Below, piece by piece: positions 9,782 through 18,254 of a stretch of 64,000 bases of DNA. Numbering within the stretch: position 1 is the stretch's first letter; each line of letters opens with the position of its first letter. A program made the position numbers and the translations under genes. The notes beneath the pieces are model-generated. The model was not told where the DNA came from, searched no databases, and worked only from the letters and a program-made list of their open reading frames with translations. Source of the DNA: Betaproteobacteria bacterium (GTDB taxonomy: Bacteria > Pseudomonadota > Gammaproteobacteria > Burkholderiales > Casimicrobiaceae); NCBI GenBank assembly GCA_013298765.1, contig JAAFJA010000004.1, positions 1 through 64,000 on the forward strand, in the 5' to 3' direction.

Positions 9782-11077
9782 TTACTGCATGTTTTGCGGC
9801 AACCAAAGTACGAGGTCTGGAAACGCGTAAACCATCAATACCGCTGCCCCCATGATGAAGAAACACGGCAGTGCGGTTTTCGCGAGATACGGTAGTTGCC
9901 GCTTGGTAAGTCCTTGCAGCACAAACAAATTGAATCCAACAGGTGGAGTGATTTGCGCCATCTCCACCACGAGCACGATGTAGATCCCAAACCAGATCAA
10001 ATCGAAACCCGCCTTTTCAACAGTCGGGAGCAGCACGGCCATCGTCAGCACGACCATCGAGATGCCATCCAGAAAGCAACCGAGCAAAACGAAGAACACC
10101 GTCAAAAGCAAGATCAGTCCAAATGGCGAGAGATTCAGTGAACCAATCAATTCGGCCACGTGTCGCGGCAGACCGATAAATCCCATTGCAAGCGTAAGAA
10201 ACGCCGCACCCGCCAAGATCAAACCGATCATGCAGTACACACGGCATGCGGCGACCAGTCCTTCTTTGAAACTACGCCACGTGAGCGTGCGCTCAATTGC
10301 AGAAAGAATGAGCGATCCCGCGACACCGAGCGCCGCGGCTTCGGTCGCTGTTGCTACCCCCGAGTAAATCGATCCGAGGACTACGACGATGAGGAGCACC
10401 ACCGGAATCAAATTCTTTCCAGCCGCCACTTTCTGCACGAAACTCATCCCACGATCGGCGGCGGGAATCTGACTCGGATTGCGCAGCGACCAATAGACGA
10501 TGTAGCCTGAGAACAGAAGCCCAAGCATGATGCCGGGAATCACTCCCGCGATGAAGAGCTTGGCAATGGACACGTTCGCCGCAACACCGTAAACAATCAT
10601 GATGATCGACGGTGGAATCAAAAGCCCCAGCGTGCCCGAGCCGGCCAGCGTGCCAATCGCAATGTCGTCAGGGTAGCCGCGCTTTTTGAGCTCTGGCAAG
10701 GTGATCTTTCCAATCGTTGCGCAGGTTGCGGCTGAAGAGCCGGAAACCGCGGCGAAGATGCCGCAGCCGATCACGTTGGTATGAAGCAAACGCCCCGGCA
10801 CTTTGTTGAGCCACGGCGCAAGCCCCGCAAACAAGCCCTCCGCCAATTTGCTGCGAAACAAGATTTCGCCCATCCACAGAAAGAGCGGAAGCGCGGTGAG
10901 CGTCCAACTTGAGGTCGATCCCCAAACAGTCAGCGCCATTGCATCGCCAGCGGGGCGTTGCGTGAACACGTCCATCGCGAACACTGCGACGCCGAGGAGC
11001 GAAAGGCCGATCCATAAGCTTGAACCGAGGATCACAAACAACAATACGATGAGCGAGAGTGCGATGAAGAGTTCCAT
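9782..11077 (-). CDS. dctM: TRAP transporter large permease DctM (first system)
   Basis: 431 residues, almost entirely hydrophobic with 12 or so membrane segments, the normal size for DctM. Family motifs include GRLLHTNVIGCGIFAAVSGSS, TLGLLIPPS and ITPPVGFNLFVLQG. It is the main inner-membrane channel that drives Na+-coupled import of the acid delivered by DctP. Its start lies 3 bases after the dctQ stop, consistent with coupled translation. It is closely similar to the second DctM at 15164-16462, so one TRAP cassette is probably a duplicate of the other. Confidence 0.93.
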   Translation of the reverse strand: MELFIALSLIVLLFVILGSSLWIGLSLLGVAVFAMDVFTQRPAGDAMALTVWGSTSSWTLTALPLFLWMGEILFRSKLAEGLFAGLAPWLNKVPGRLLHTNVIGCGIFAAVSGSSAATCATIGKITLPELKKRGYPDDIAIGTLAGSGTLGLLIPPSIIMIVYGVAANVSIAKLFIAGVIPGIMLGLLFSGYIVYWSLRNPSQIPAADRGMSFVQKVAAGKNLIPVVLLIVVVLGSIYSGVATATEAAALGVAGSLILSAIERTLTWRSFKEGLVAACRVYCMIGLILAGAAFLTLAMGFIGLPRHVAELIGSLNLSPFGLILLLTVFFVLLGCFLDGISMVVLTMAVLLPTVEKAGFDLIWFGIYIVLVVEMAQITPPVGFNLFVLQGLTKRQLPYLAKTALPCFFIMGAAVLMVYAFPDLVLWLPQNMQ

Positions 11078-11080
11078 GAG

Positions 11081-11593
11081 TTACTCCACCCGCGCGGTAT
11101 CGCTACCGACGACATAGAACGTTTCGCCGCGAATGTGGTGAAGCCATGCATCGATGAATGCGATACAAAACCCGATCGCACCGATCGCCATGAAAAGCTG
11201 CGGGATCCACAATGGCGTTGCGTCAGCGCCTTGCGACACGTCGTGCGTTGTTCGAGAAATCCACACCAATCGACACGCGAAATACGCCATGTAGCCCGCA
11301 AGCGCTGTACCGCCAAAGAGGCACACATGTTCCAGCACGTAGCGCGCGCGTTCGCCAAGTCGCTGTGAAATCAACGTGACCCGAATGTGATCGCCCTGCT
11401 TGAGCGTGGACGGCAGCGCCAGAAAGAGCGCTGCAGCAATCGAATACCCGGCGTAGGCATCGAGCCCCTGGATATTCCAGGCTGCTTCTCTGGCGATAAC
11501 GCCGAGCCCTATGGCAACGAACGCGGCGACCATCGAGATGCATGCGCCTAGCATCAGGTATCGGTACAGCTTGATTGTCAGATTTGCGAACAT
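11081..11593 (-). CDS. dctQ: TRAP transporter small permease DctQ (first system)
   Basis: 170 residues with four predicted membrane helices, the standard DctQ plan. It shares DAYAGYSIAAALFLALPSTLKQGDHIRVTL with the family, whose (K/R)xGxHIRV signature is conserved, and the C-terminal ATPLWIPQLFMAIGA. It partners DctM in the inner membrane. It lies 93 bases after a DctP gene; that gap holds a GC-rich hairpin without a T-run, perhaps protecting the dctP message. Confidence 0.9.
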   Translation of the reverse strand: MFANLTIKLYRYLMLGACISMVAAFVAIGLGVIAREAAWNIQGLDAYAGYSIAAALFLALPSTLKQGDHIRVTLISQRLGERARYVLEHVCLFGGTALAGYMAYFACRLVWISRTTHDVSQGADATPLWIPQLFMAIGAIGFCIAFIDAWLHHIRGETFYVVGSDTARVE

Positions 11594-11686
11594 GAGTGTC
11601 CCCCTGCAGCTCTCGTGGCTGCATGCGCTAGATGATCGGGTGGGTGAGTGCGCGGCGTTCGTCGCGCCGCTTTACGAGGTGTTTTC

Positions 11687-12658
11687 TTACTTGCGGTACG
11701 CGTTGATGATCGCTTGACCTTCAGCGCCAGTCGCCTTGAGCCACTCTTGCGTCATGGTCTCGCCGATCGCTTGCAACTCTTTCTTGAGCTCCGCCGAAGG
11801 TGGGGCGACTCGCATCCCTTTTGCCACGAGTTCTTTCAAAAACTCATCGTCCTTCTGCTGGCTCGTCGCCCATCCGCGCGCCTCGGCGTCTGCAGCCGCC
11901 TTGAGCACTGCGTCTTGAGTCGCTTTGTCGAGCGCATCAAACGCTTTCTGATTCACGACGATTGCGTTCTTCGGCAACCATGCGTTCACCGTGTAGAGAA
12001 ACTTCACTTGTTCGAAGAGCTTGTTTTCAACGCCGCTCGCACTGGAGGTCAAAAAGTTCTCAACCGTTCCAGTCGCCAGCGCTTGACCCAGCTCAGCGAG
12101 TTGGATGGTCGTCGGCTGCGCTTTGAGAAGCACCGCGATGCGAGACGTGGCAGGGTTGTAGGCTCGCATCTTGGTGCCCGCGAGATCCTTTGCACTGCTC
12201 ACTGGCTTCAATGAATACAAACTCTGTCCCGGCCACGGCGAGGTGAAGAGCACCTTCATCCCCTGCTGCGTAAGCACGCGCTCGATCACAGGCTTCGCTG
12301 CGTTGTGGAGCTTGCGTGCCTCGTCGTAACTCGTAGCGAGAAACGGGATTGAATCGACACCGAAGAGCTGGTTTTCATTCGCCGCGCCGCTGATGATGAA
12401 CTCGCCAGCTTGGGTTTGACCCGTCTGCACAGCACGCTTGATTTCGTTCGCCTTAAACAGCGAGCCATTCGCGTGAAGCGTTATTTTGAGCTTACCGCCG
12501 GTTGCTTTTTCTACATCGTTTGCGAATTGCTGAACGTTCTGCGTTTGAAAACTACCGACTGCATAGCCCGTCGGCATGTCCCACTTGGTTTGTGCGAAAG
12601 CGGCTGCGCTGATCAGGCCCGCGACGATAGCTGCGGTCATCTTCATCATTGGTTTCAT
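11687..12658 (-). CDS. dctP: TRAP transporter substrate-binding protein DctP (second paralogue)
   Basis: 323 residues. The signal peptide (MTAAIVAGLISAAAFA) is cut before QTKWDMPTGY. TSPWPGQSLYSLKP and KMRAYNPATSRIA hold the carboxylate-binding Arg, and AWLPKNAIVVNQKAF is shared with the other two. It is the periplasmic receptor encoded upstream of dctQM, the normal position. It follows the DUF1445 gene by 21 bases. The similarity to the 17161-18129 protein is obvious by eye and stronger than to the 8671-9723 protein, which suggests cassette duplication. The ligand cannot be read from sequence. Confidence 0.92.
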   Translation of the reverse strand: MKPMMKMTAAIVAGLISAAAFAQTKWDMPTGYAVGSFQTQNVQQFANDVEKATGGKLKITLHANGSLFKANEIKRAVQTGQTQAGEFIISGAANENQLFGVDSIPFLATSYDEARKLHNAAKPVIERVLTQQGMKVLFTSPWPGQSLYSLKPVSSAKDLAGTKMRAYNPATSRIAVLLKAQPTTIQLAELGQALATGTVENFLTSSASGVENKLFEQVKFLYTVNAWLPKNAIVVNQKAFDALDKATQDAVLKAAADAEARGWATSQQKDDEFLKELVAKGMRVAPPSAELKKELQAIGETMTQEWLKATGAEGQAIINAYRK

Positions 12659-12679
12659 GGTGTGCCCTCAGGAGAAAAG

Positions 12680-13522
12680 TTAGTGAGCGAGTTGGGAATT
12701 GAGTAAATCGGTAATGAGCATCGAACCGGGTGCGTGGGTGATGCAGAAATCTGGCTTTGCTTGTGTAATCGCGGCCTGCGGCGTCACGCCACACGCCCAG
12801 AACACGGGCGTTTCATCGGGCTTAACCTCCACGGCGTCGCCGTAGTCTGGCTTTTGCAGATCAGCGATACCGAGCACGCTTGGATCGCCAACGTGTACCG
12901 GCGCGCCGTGTACGCGCGGGTAGCGTGAAGTAATCTCGTAGGCACGCACCGCGTCGTTGGCGTTGAGCGGGCGCATCGAAACCACCATCGGGCCGTAGAA
13001 AACGCCGGCTGGTGTGGTCGCCACGTTGGTTCGATACATCGCGACGTTCTTGCCTTGATTCACGTGGCGAAGCGAGATACCCTCCTTGGCCAGTGCCCAT
13101 TCGAACGAAAACGAGCAACCGATGACAAACGTCACCAGGTCATCGCGCCAAACGGACTGCACGTCGGTAGGCTCAGCCGCGAGTTCGCCATTGCGCCACA
13201 CGCGGTAGCGCGGCACGTCGGTACGAACATCAATGTCGCGACCGAGGGAGGCGAGCATCGGATCGCCCGCATCGCTCATCGCGAGCACGGGGCAGGGTTT
13301 CGGGTTGCGTTCACAAAATGCGGCAAAGTCCTTCGCATACTTTTGCGGAAGGATGACCACATTACCTTGGACGAAATCCTCGGCGACGCCGCTGGTGTGC
13401 GACGTAAATTCGCCTGAGCGAATCTTCGCTCGCAGCGATTGCACGCCTGCGATCGCTTGGACTGATTTTGAATCGACAGTTGCCCCGAACACGCCGCCCC
13501 CTTTTTGCATGCGCAACGTCAT
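12680..13522 (-). CDS. DUF1445/UPF0317 protein, D-glutamate cyclase-like hydro-lyase
   Basis: About 280 residues of the UPF0317 family: [54 protein letters not shown] and the C-terminal [12 protein letters not shown]. The mammalian member forms 5-oxo-D-proline from D-glutamate; bacterial members are usually called putative hydro-lyases. It heads an operon ending in a 5-oxoprolinase, so a link to 5-oxoproline or D-glutamate is plausible though inferred. The start is uncertain: ATGs at 13522 and 13510 and a TTG at 13540 are in frame, and none has a strong RBS. Confidence 0.82.
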   Translation of the reverse strand: MTLRMQKGGGVFGATVDSKSVQAIAGVQSLRAKIRSGEFTSHTSGVAEDFVQGNVVILPQKYAKDFAAFCERNPKPCPVLAMSDAGDPMLASLGRDIDVRTDVPRYRVWRNGELAAEPTDVQSVWRDDLVTFVIGCSFSFEWALAKEGISLRHVNQGKNVAMYRTNVATTPAGVFYGPMVVSMRPLNANDAVRAYEITSRYPRVHGAPVHVGDPSVLGIADLQKPDYGDAVEVKPDETPVFWACGVTPQAAITQAKPDFCITHAPGSMLITDLLNSQLAH

Positions 13523-13599
13523 CGCGACGTCACATTTCAATGGTGGCGATTTTTGCGAACAAGCTAGCGTTAGCGCAAACGCAAAATTTTTCTGTTAGA

Positions 13600-13620
13600 T
13601 CATCGATTTTTTCGATGATA
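13600..13620. promoter_or_regulatory. Inverted repeat upstream of the DUF1445-TRAP-oxoprolinase operon
   Basis: Eight-base arms ATCATCGA and TCGATGAT flank five T residues, about 80 bases upstream of the operon start on the minus strand. The T-N11-A-like symmetry fits a LysR-type binding site, and a LysR gene lies just upstream at 14003. A terminator is unlikely because no gene ends here in the right orientation with a T-run after the stem. Confidence 0.4.
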
Positions 13621-13715
13621 TGCGCACTTTCGCACAGGCGTGCAAAGCAGAAAATCGCATGCGGTCGATGGTGAACTTGGGTGCCGCTGCACGCCAGTGT
13701 CGAGACGAGCTGCCG

Positions 13716-13970
13716 CTAATTCTCAACGTAGAAAGCTTCTACCGCGCCCTTCAGCTTGATAAGTAGCGGATTGCCTTTTCTATCCACAGACTTTCCGGCG
13801 GGCACTTTGATCCATCCTTCACTGATGCAGTATTCGCTCACGTCAGTACGATCTTTACCGTTGAAACGAATGCCCACGTCGTGTTCAAACACGGCTGCGA
13901 CATGATGTGGGCTGCGGGGATCGACAGAGAGGTGATCGGGCAGCGGAGGACGTGTTGCGGAATCAGTCAT
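13716..13970 (-). CDS. DUF3297 family small protein
   Basis: 84 residues from the ATG at 13970. The text PPLPDHLSVDPRSPHH, followed by VGIRFNGKDR and the EYCISEGWIKV segment, is characteristic of the DUF3297 family, small soluble proteins of unknown role in Proteobacteria, sometimes named glutathione peroxidase-like by older annotation without support. An upstream in-frame codon at 14039 would overlap the LysR gene and lacks a better RBS. It follows the LysR gene by 32 bases on the same strand and may be co-transcribed with it. Confidence 0.75.
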   Translation of the reverse strand: MTDSATRPPLPDHLSVDPRSPHHVAAVFEHDVGIRFNGKDRTDVSEYCISEGWIKVPAGKSVDRKGNPLLIKLKGAVEAFYVEN

Positions 13971-14002
13971 GGTGATGAACGTGCGTAAGCAAACCAAAGA
14001 TT

Positions 14003-14902
14003 CTATTTTGTGGCGGCGCGCGTGGGAGGCGTCGCGCACTTCCGAGCGAGTGCGAGCGCGGTAGGAATATCAATGGACGCGGGATCAGAGCGGTAGCTTG
14101 CGAACAATGTGAGCGGCGGAAGTTCGAGCGCTGAGTTCAATATCCGCACATTGCGATTTTTGGCGAGGCGGATTGCTGCCGCCTTAGGCAGCGTGGCAAT
14201 ACCGAAATTTGCTTCGACCAACTCCACCATTGCAGAGATGGAGGAGATCGCATGGATTCGCGCGCCGTCGATGTCGCGCGTTCTCAGTAAATCAATCAAG
14301 CCGATATAGGGTTGCGAGCCACGCTGAAAGGTCATGATGTCCATCGCAGCGGTCTCGGTGGCGCTGTACTTGCGCGCGCTGTGAGTTTCTTTATTCCCCA
14401 TGAAAACCATCGACATTGAGGGCATCGCAGCGCTGCTCACGTTGCCCGCGCTCGCAGGCGCTGCTGCAAACACAAGATCGACAACGCCACGACGAACGTG
14501 ATCTAGCAGGAGTGGCGTGGTCTCAACTGTCAGCTCAATGGCGAGTCCTTTGTGTTCTTTGCGAAGCGCGGAGAGCCAATCGGTGAGCCACGAATGCATG
14601 ACCGATTCGATCGCGCCAACGCGCAACACTTGCTCGCCGACGACATTGCCGCCGGAGAGCTCTGCTTTCGCTGTGCGTTGAAGTTCGAGAAGCTTTTGAG
14701 CGTGCGTGAGAAATCGCGTGCCCGCAATCGTTAAGCGAAACGACTTGTCGCGCCGATCGAGCAGCAACGTTCCAAGCTCTTCTTCGAGTGCGGCGATGCG
14801 AGAAGACATGGCCGATTGGGTAATGAATAGCTTTTCCGCCGCGCGCGACACGGAGCGCAGCGTGGCGACCCAATAAAACGCCTCAACGAACCGAAGATTC
14901 AC
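14003..14902 (-). CDS. LysR-type transcriptional regulator
   Basis: 299 residues, the standard LTTR length. The N-terminal winged HTH is clear: MNLRFVEAFYWVATLRSVSR followed by AAEKLFITQSAMSSRIAALE and LGTLLLDRRDKSF. The C-terminal part is a two-lobe periplasmic-binding-protein-like effector domain, with a typical VVDLVFAAAP segment. It lies between two TRAP operons on the same strand and is the natural regulator of one or both; imported carboxylate or 5-oxoproline would be a plausible co-inducer. A short inverted repeat 80-95 bases upstream may be its own operator. Confidence 0.9.
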   Translation of the reverse strand: MNLRFVEAFYWVATLRSVSRAAEKLFITQSAMSSRIAALEEELGTLLLDRRDKSFRLTIAGTRFLTHAQKLLELQRTAKAELSGGNVVGEQVLRVGAIESVMHSWLTDWLSALRKEHKGLAIELTVETTPLLLDHVRRGVVDLVFAAAPASAGNVSSAAMPSMSMVFMGNKETHSARKYSATETAAMDIMTFQRGSQPYIGLIDLLRTRDIDGARIHAISSISAMVELVEANFGIATLPKAAAIRLAKNRNVRILNSALELPPLTLFASYRSDPASIDIPTALALARKCATPPTRAATK

Positions 14903-14944
14903 GGGGTCCTCGTCTCAAACGACTTAGCACAGCGATATTCACTT

Positions 14945-15070
14945 TCTTCGCACGTCTAAATGAGGGCTAGAAAAGAAATAGCTATTTTATCGATAGCCAC
15001 TATTTCGCCTCATTAAGCCTCTTTAATTGGGGTCGTAACCAAAAAACTTTTATTCGATTTAAACGTTGGT
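14945..15070. repeat. AT-rich intergenic element, copy A, with embedded inverted repeat
   Basis: The 261-base gap before the LysR gene holds TTTAATTGGGGTC (15022-15034) and, on the opposite side, ACGTCTAAATGAGGGCTA (14952-14969), whose complement matches the AGCCC...ACGT end of other copies. GGCTTAAT occurs at 15012-15019 on the minus strand, as in copy B. Inside is a GCTAT...ATAGC inverted repeat (14981-14997) that could be the LysR autoregulatory site. Confidence 0.5.
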
Positions 15071-15163
15071 TTACTCATCGCCAGCGGCTAGCGGCACGAA
15101 GCCAGAGCACGCTACAAATCTCGCGCGGTAGCGAAGCCGCACGACTCGTTGCGCGACAACGCA

Positions 15164-16462
15164 TCACAGCTTCATGTTGCTTGGCAGATACGTGACGAGG
15201 CCCGGGAAGACGTAGATGAGCAGCACAGCAGCAATCATGAGGAAGAACATTGGCAGCGTCACCCGTGCGATATAGGTGAGCTCTTTTTTCGTCATGCCTT
15301 GCAACACGAAAAGATTGAATCCGACGGGCGGCGTGATCTGCGCCATCTCCACCACTAGCGTGATGAAAATTCCAAACCAAATCAAATCGATGCCAGCGCC
15401 GCTCACGGTCGGAAGAATCACGCCCATGGTGAGCACGATCATCGAAATGCCGTCGAGGAAGCAGCCGAGCAGAATGTAGAAAAACATTAGCGCGACAATG
15501 AGTGCGAACTGCGATAGGCCCAATCCATTGATGTATTCCGCAAGGGCGCGTGGCAAACCGAGATAGCCCATCGAGAGCGTCAAAAATGCAGCCCCCATGA
15601 GAATCAAGGCGATCATGCAATACAGCCGGGTCGCTCCGAGAAGACTTTCTTTGAACGTAACCCAACTCATTGAGCCCTGTGCCGCAGAAAGCACGAGCGA
15701 GCCCACCACGCCGACCGCCGCCGCCTCTGTGGCCGTTGCGATCCCGGCGTAGATTGAGCCGAGCACGGCCGCAATCAGAAGCACGACGGGAATCAAGTGC
15801 CGCGATTCATGAATACGTTCAAGCAGTGTGTAGCTACGTGTGGCGGCAGGAATTTTGTCTGGGTTCATCATCGACCAAACGGCGATGTAGCCCGAAAACA
15901 GCGCCGCGAGCAGGATGCCTGGAATCACGCCCGCGATGAAAAGTTTTGAAATCGACTGATCAGCGGCAACGCCGTATACGATCATGATGATCGATGGCGG
16001 GATCAGCAAGCCGAGCGTGCCCGCTCCTGCGAGTGTGCCAATCACTTGGTCATCTGGGTAGCCGCGTTTTTTGAGCTCCGGTAGCGTCATCTTGCCGATG
16101 GTGGCGCAGGTGGCAGCAGAAGAGCCCGACACAGCGGCGAAGATCGCGCAACCGATCACATTCGTGTGCAACAGACGCCCCGGCAGCCGTTCCACCCACG
16201 GCGCGAGGCCCTTGAACATGTCTTGCGAGAGCCGGGTGCGAAACAAGATTTCGCCCATCCAAACAAAGAGCGGCAACGCCGTTAACGTCCAACTCGACGA
16301 AGCGCCCCAAATCGTGATCGCCATCGCGTCACCCGCCGGACGCGATGAAAAAAGCTCCATCGCAACCCAAGCAACGCCAGCGAGCGTAAGGCCGATCCAG
16401 ACGCCGCCAGCAAGCATTGCGAAGAGAACAACGACTAAGAGGATGGTGATTAAGATTTCCAT
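15164..16462 (-). CDS. dctM: TRAP transporter large permease DctM (second system)
   Basis: 432 residues from the ATG at 16462, polytopic inner-membrane protein. It shares GRLLHTNVIGCAIFAAVSGSS, ATEAAAVGVVGSLVLSAAQG and ITPPVGFNLFVLQGMT with the DctM at 9782, so the two TRAP systems are close paralogues. It should form the Na+-driven channel with the DctQ upstream. A 102-base gap with a large inverted repeat separates it from dctQ, an unusual break, since these two are normally adjacent or overlapping. It is the last gene of the operon. Confidence 0.92.
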   Translation of the reverse strand: MEILITILLVVVLFAMLAGGVWIGLTLAGVAWVAMELFSSRPAGDAMAITIWGASSSWTLTALPLFVWMGEILFRTRLSQDMFKGLAPWVERLPGRLLHTNVIGCAIFAAVSGSSAATCATIGKMTLPELKKRGYPDDQVIGTLAGAGTLGLLIPPSIIMIVYGVAADQSISKLFIAGVIPGILLAALFSGYIAVWSMMNPDKIPAATRSYTLLERIHESRHLIPVVLLIAAVLGSIYAGIATATEAAAVGVVGSLVLSAAQGSMSWVTFKESLLGATRLYCMIALILMGAAFLTLSMGYLGLPRALAEYINGLGLSQFALIVALMFFYILLGCFLDGISMIVLTMGVILPTVSGAGIDLIWFGIFITLVVEMAQITPPVGFNLFVLQGMTKKELTYIARVTLPMFFLMIAAVLLIYVFPGLVTYLPSNMKL

Positions 16463-16477
16463 CAGTTCTGAATTTCC

Positions 16478-16555
16478 GCCACAGATGCACACAAATGAAC
16501 ACAGATATCAAACGCGACACACTGACGTCTGCGTTCGTCTGTGTGCAACTGTGGC
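16478..16555. repeat. Palindromic intergenic repeat of the CCACAGAT/ACACAGAT type
   Basis: Two 32-base arms (16478-16509 and 16524-16555) are inverted copies with about six mismatches and a 14-base spacer. The left arm begins GCCACAGATGCACAC and contains GAACACAGAT. This wording recurs in intergenic DNA of many Proteobacteria as I recall it. Here it splits dctQ from dctM within one operon, so it will be transcribed and can fold into a long hairpin. Confidence 0.6.
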
Positions 16556-16564
16556 AAAAAATTT

Positions 16565-17074
16565 CTACTCATTACGCAACGACTCATCGCCGCTCGCTAC
16601 TTTCCGCGTGCCACGCATTTCACCAATGAATTCATCAATAAACGCGATCAACAAAATCGTTGTGCCCAAGGCCATCGCAATTTGCGGAATCCAGAGTGGG
16701 GTCGCATCGTTTCCGGTGGAAATATCGTGGATCGTGTACGACTGAACCGCAAGCTGAATCGAAAACCAAGCAAGCAAGCCCGACAGCAACACCGCCGCTG
16801 CGAGCGAAAAAATTTCGAATTGACGACGCAGAGGCGGCTTTAGCGCCGACAACAGAAGCGTGACGCGGATATGTTCACCGCGCTTCAGCGTATGCGCGAG
16901 CGCAAAGAAGCCCGCGCCCGCCATCATGTAGCCCGCGTACGCATCGGTACCGCGCACATGAAATCCAAACTGCCGACCCAGAATTGAAAGTAGCACCATG
17001 ATCAGCAGCAGGATCATGAAAATCGCCGCGATCCAGGCGCTTGCGTCGTAGAGTGTGTCGAGCGCTTTACGCAT
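16565..17074 (-). CDS. dctQ: TRAP transporter small permease DctQ (second system)
   Basis: 169 residues from the ATG at 17074, four membrane helices. It carries GTDAYAGYMMAGAGFFALAH with LKRGEHIRVTLL, and NDATPLWIPQIAMALG, which parallel the first DctQ. An upstream GTG at 17107 is in frame but lies in the terminator-like hairpin between dctP and dctQ, so I prefer 17074. It assists DctM in the inner membrane. Confidence 0.88.
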   Translation of the reverse strand: MRKALDTLYDASAWIAAIFMILLLIMVLLSILGRQFGFHVRGTDAYAGYMMAGAGFFALAHTLKRGEHIRVTLLLSALKPPLRRQFEIFSLAAAVLLSGLLAWFSIQLAVQSYTIHDISTGNDATPLWIPQIAMALGTTILLIAFIDEFIGEMRGTRKVASGDESLRNE

Positions 17075-17083
17075 CCATCCCCC

Positions 17084-17115
17084 AAAAAACCAAAAGGCGT
17101 TGCTCACGCAACGCC
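17084..17115 (-). terminator. Intrinsic terminator / attenuator between dctP and dctQM
   Basis: On the minus strand the stem GGCGTTGC-GTGA-GCAACGCC (17115-17096) is perfect and is followed by TTTTTGGTTTTTTGG. It would end most transcripts after dctP and allow partial read-through to dctQM, giving more binding protein than permease. Confidence 0.7.
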
Positions 17116-17160
17116 CTTATTCAAACATGAAACGCGGCACGTTGCCGCACGCTCATGTGC

Positions 17161-18129
17161 TTACTTGCGATAAGCATCAACGAGCGCTTTACCTTCCTCG
17201 CCCGCATTCTTCAACCACTCTTGCAGGAGCGTATCGCCCACTTTCTTCATGTCAGCGGTGAGCTGCGCCGAAGGTTTGTGAATTTGCATCCCGTTTTTCT
17301 TCAAGTTTTCGAGCGAATCAGTATTGGTTTTCTTCGATGCATCCCAACCACGCGTTTCAGCATCGCGTGCCGCTTTCAGCACGGCCTCTTGCGAAGCCTT
17401 GTCGAGCGCGTCGAATGCCTTTTTATTCACCAGTACCGCGTTTTTCGGCAGCCACGCTTGGGTGTCATACCAGTTCTTGATGTGCTCATAGGTCTTGGTG
17501 TCAAAGCCAGTCGAGCCCGAGCTCATGTAGCTTTCAACCACGCCAGTTGCCATCGCTTGCGAAAGCTCAGCAGCTTGCACGGTAACGGGCTGCGCACCGA
17601 CCAACTCGGCAATGCGTGCGGTGGCTGGAGAGTACGCGCGCCACTTGCTCCCTTTCAAATCCGCCGCACTCGCAAGCGGCTTCTTCGAGTAGATGCCTTG
17701 GGGCGGCCATGGCACGGAATAGAGCAACATCATGCCTTGCTCGCCGAGCTTTTTATCCATCAGCGGCTTTTGCACGCGATAGAGTTTCATCGACTCATCG
17801 TAGCTATCCGCGAGGAATGGAATGCCGTCTGCGCCGAAAATTTGCCACTCGTTTTGATAGTTCACCAAAAGAATTTCGCCCGCCTGCGCGCCACCGGTTT
17901 GCACCGCGCGCTTGATCTCCGGTGCCTTGAAGAGTGCTGCGTTGGCGTGCACTGTGATCTTCAATTTTCCGCCGGTCGCTTTGTCAACATCGGCGGCGAA
18001 CGCGTTTAAGTTGACGGTGTGAAAGTTGGTGGCAGGATAGGCCGAGGCGAGATCCCATTTGGTCTGCGCGCTGGCGGCAGCCGCCATCAAGAGCGCTGCG
18101 GCGGCAACGCTGAGTTTCGTAAATTGCAT
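17161..18129 (-). CDS. dctP: TRAP transporter substrate-binding protein DctP (third paralogue)
   Basis: 322 residues from the ATG at 18129, chosen because GGAGA precedes it and a signal peptide (SVAAAALLMAAAASA) follows directly. Mature start QTKWDLASAYPATNFHTVN, then SVPWPPQGIYSKKP and KWRAYSPATARIAE with the carboxylate-binding Arg. It is the periplasmic receptor of the second TRAP system, first gene of the dctP-dctQ-dctM operon. It is more like the 11687-12658 protein than the 8671-9723 one. Confidence 0.92.
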   Translation of the reverse strand: MQFTKLSVAAAALLMAAAASAQTKWDLASAYPATNFHTVNLNAFAADVDKATGGKLKITVHANAALFKAPEIKRAVQTGGAQAGEILLVNYQNEWQIFGADGIPFLADSYDESMKLYRVQKPLMDKKLGEQGMMLLYSVPWPPQGIYSKKPLASAADLKGSKWRAYSPATARIAELVGAQPVTVQAAELSQAMATGVVESYMSSGSTGFDTKTYEHIKNWYDTQAWLPKNAVLVNKKAFDALDKASQEAVLKAARDAETRGWDASKKTNTDSLENLKKNGMQIHKPSAQLTADMKKVGDTLLQEWLKNAGEEGKALVDAYRK

Positions 18130-18230
18130 AAGGTCTCCGTGGTTTAAATGTTCTTTTGCACGCAGTGCGGACTCCGTCCCCGCCGCGCGAATAGCGTCAA
18201 GAATACTCACTATTGCTCGCGAGCGCTACG

Positions 18231-18246
18231 GCGTTTCCGGAAACGC
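18231..18246. promoter_or_regulatory. Perfect 16-base palindrome upstream of the second TRAP operon
   Basis: GCGTTTCCGGAAACGC is a perfect palindrome about 100 bases upstream of dctP; a shorter one, GCTCGCGAGC, lies at 18215-18224. No T-run follows, so an operator is likelier than a terminator of the oxidase gene. The binding protein is unknown. Confidence 0.35.
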
Positions 18247-18254
18247 GACGCGGG

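Noticed and set aside
11600-11680. GC-rich hairpin between dctP and dctQ of the first TRAP operon as an intrinsic terminator
   Set aside because: The six-base stem is not followed by a T-run in the direction of transcription.
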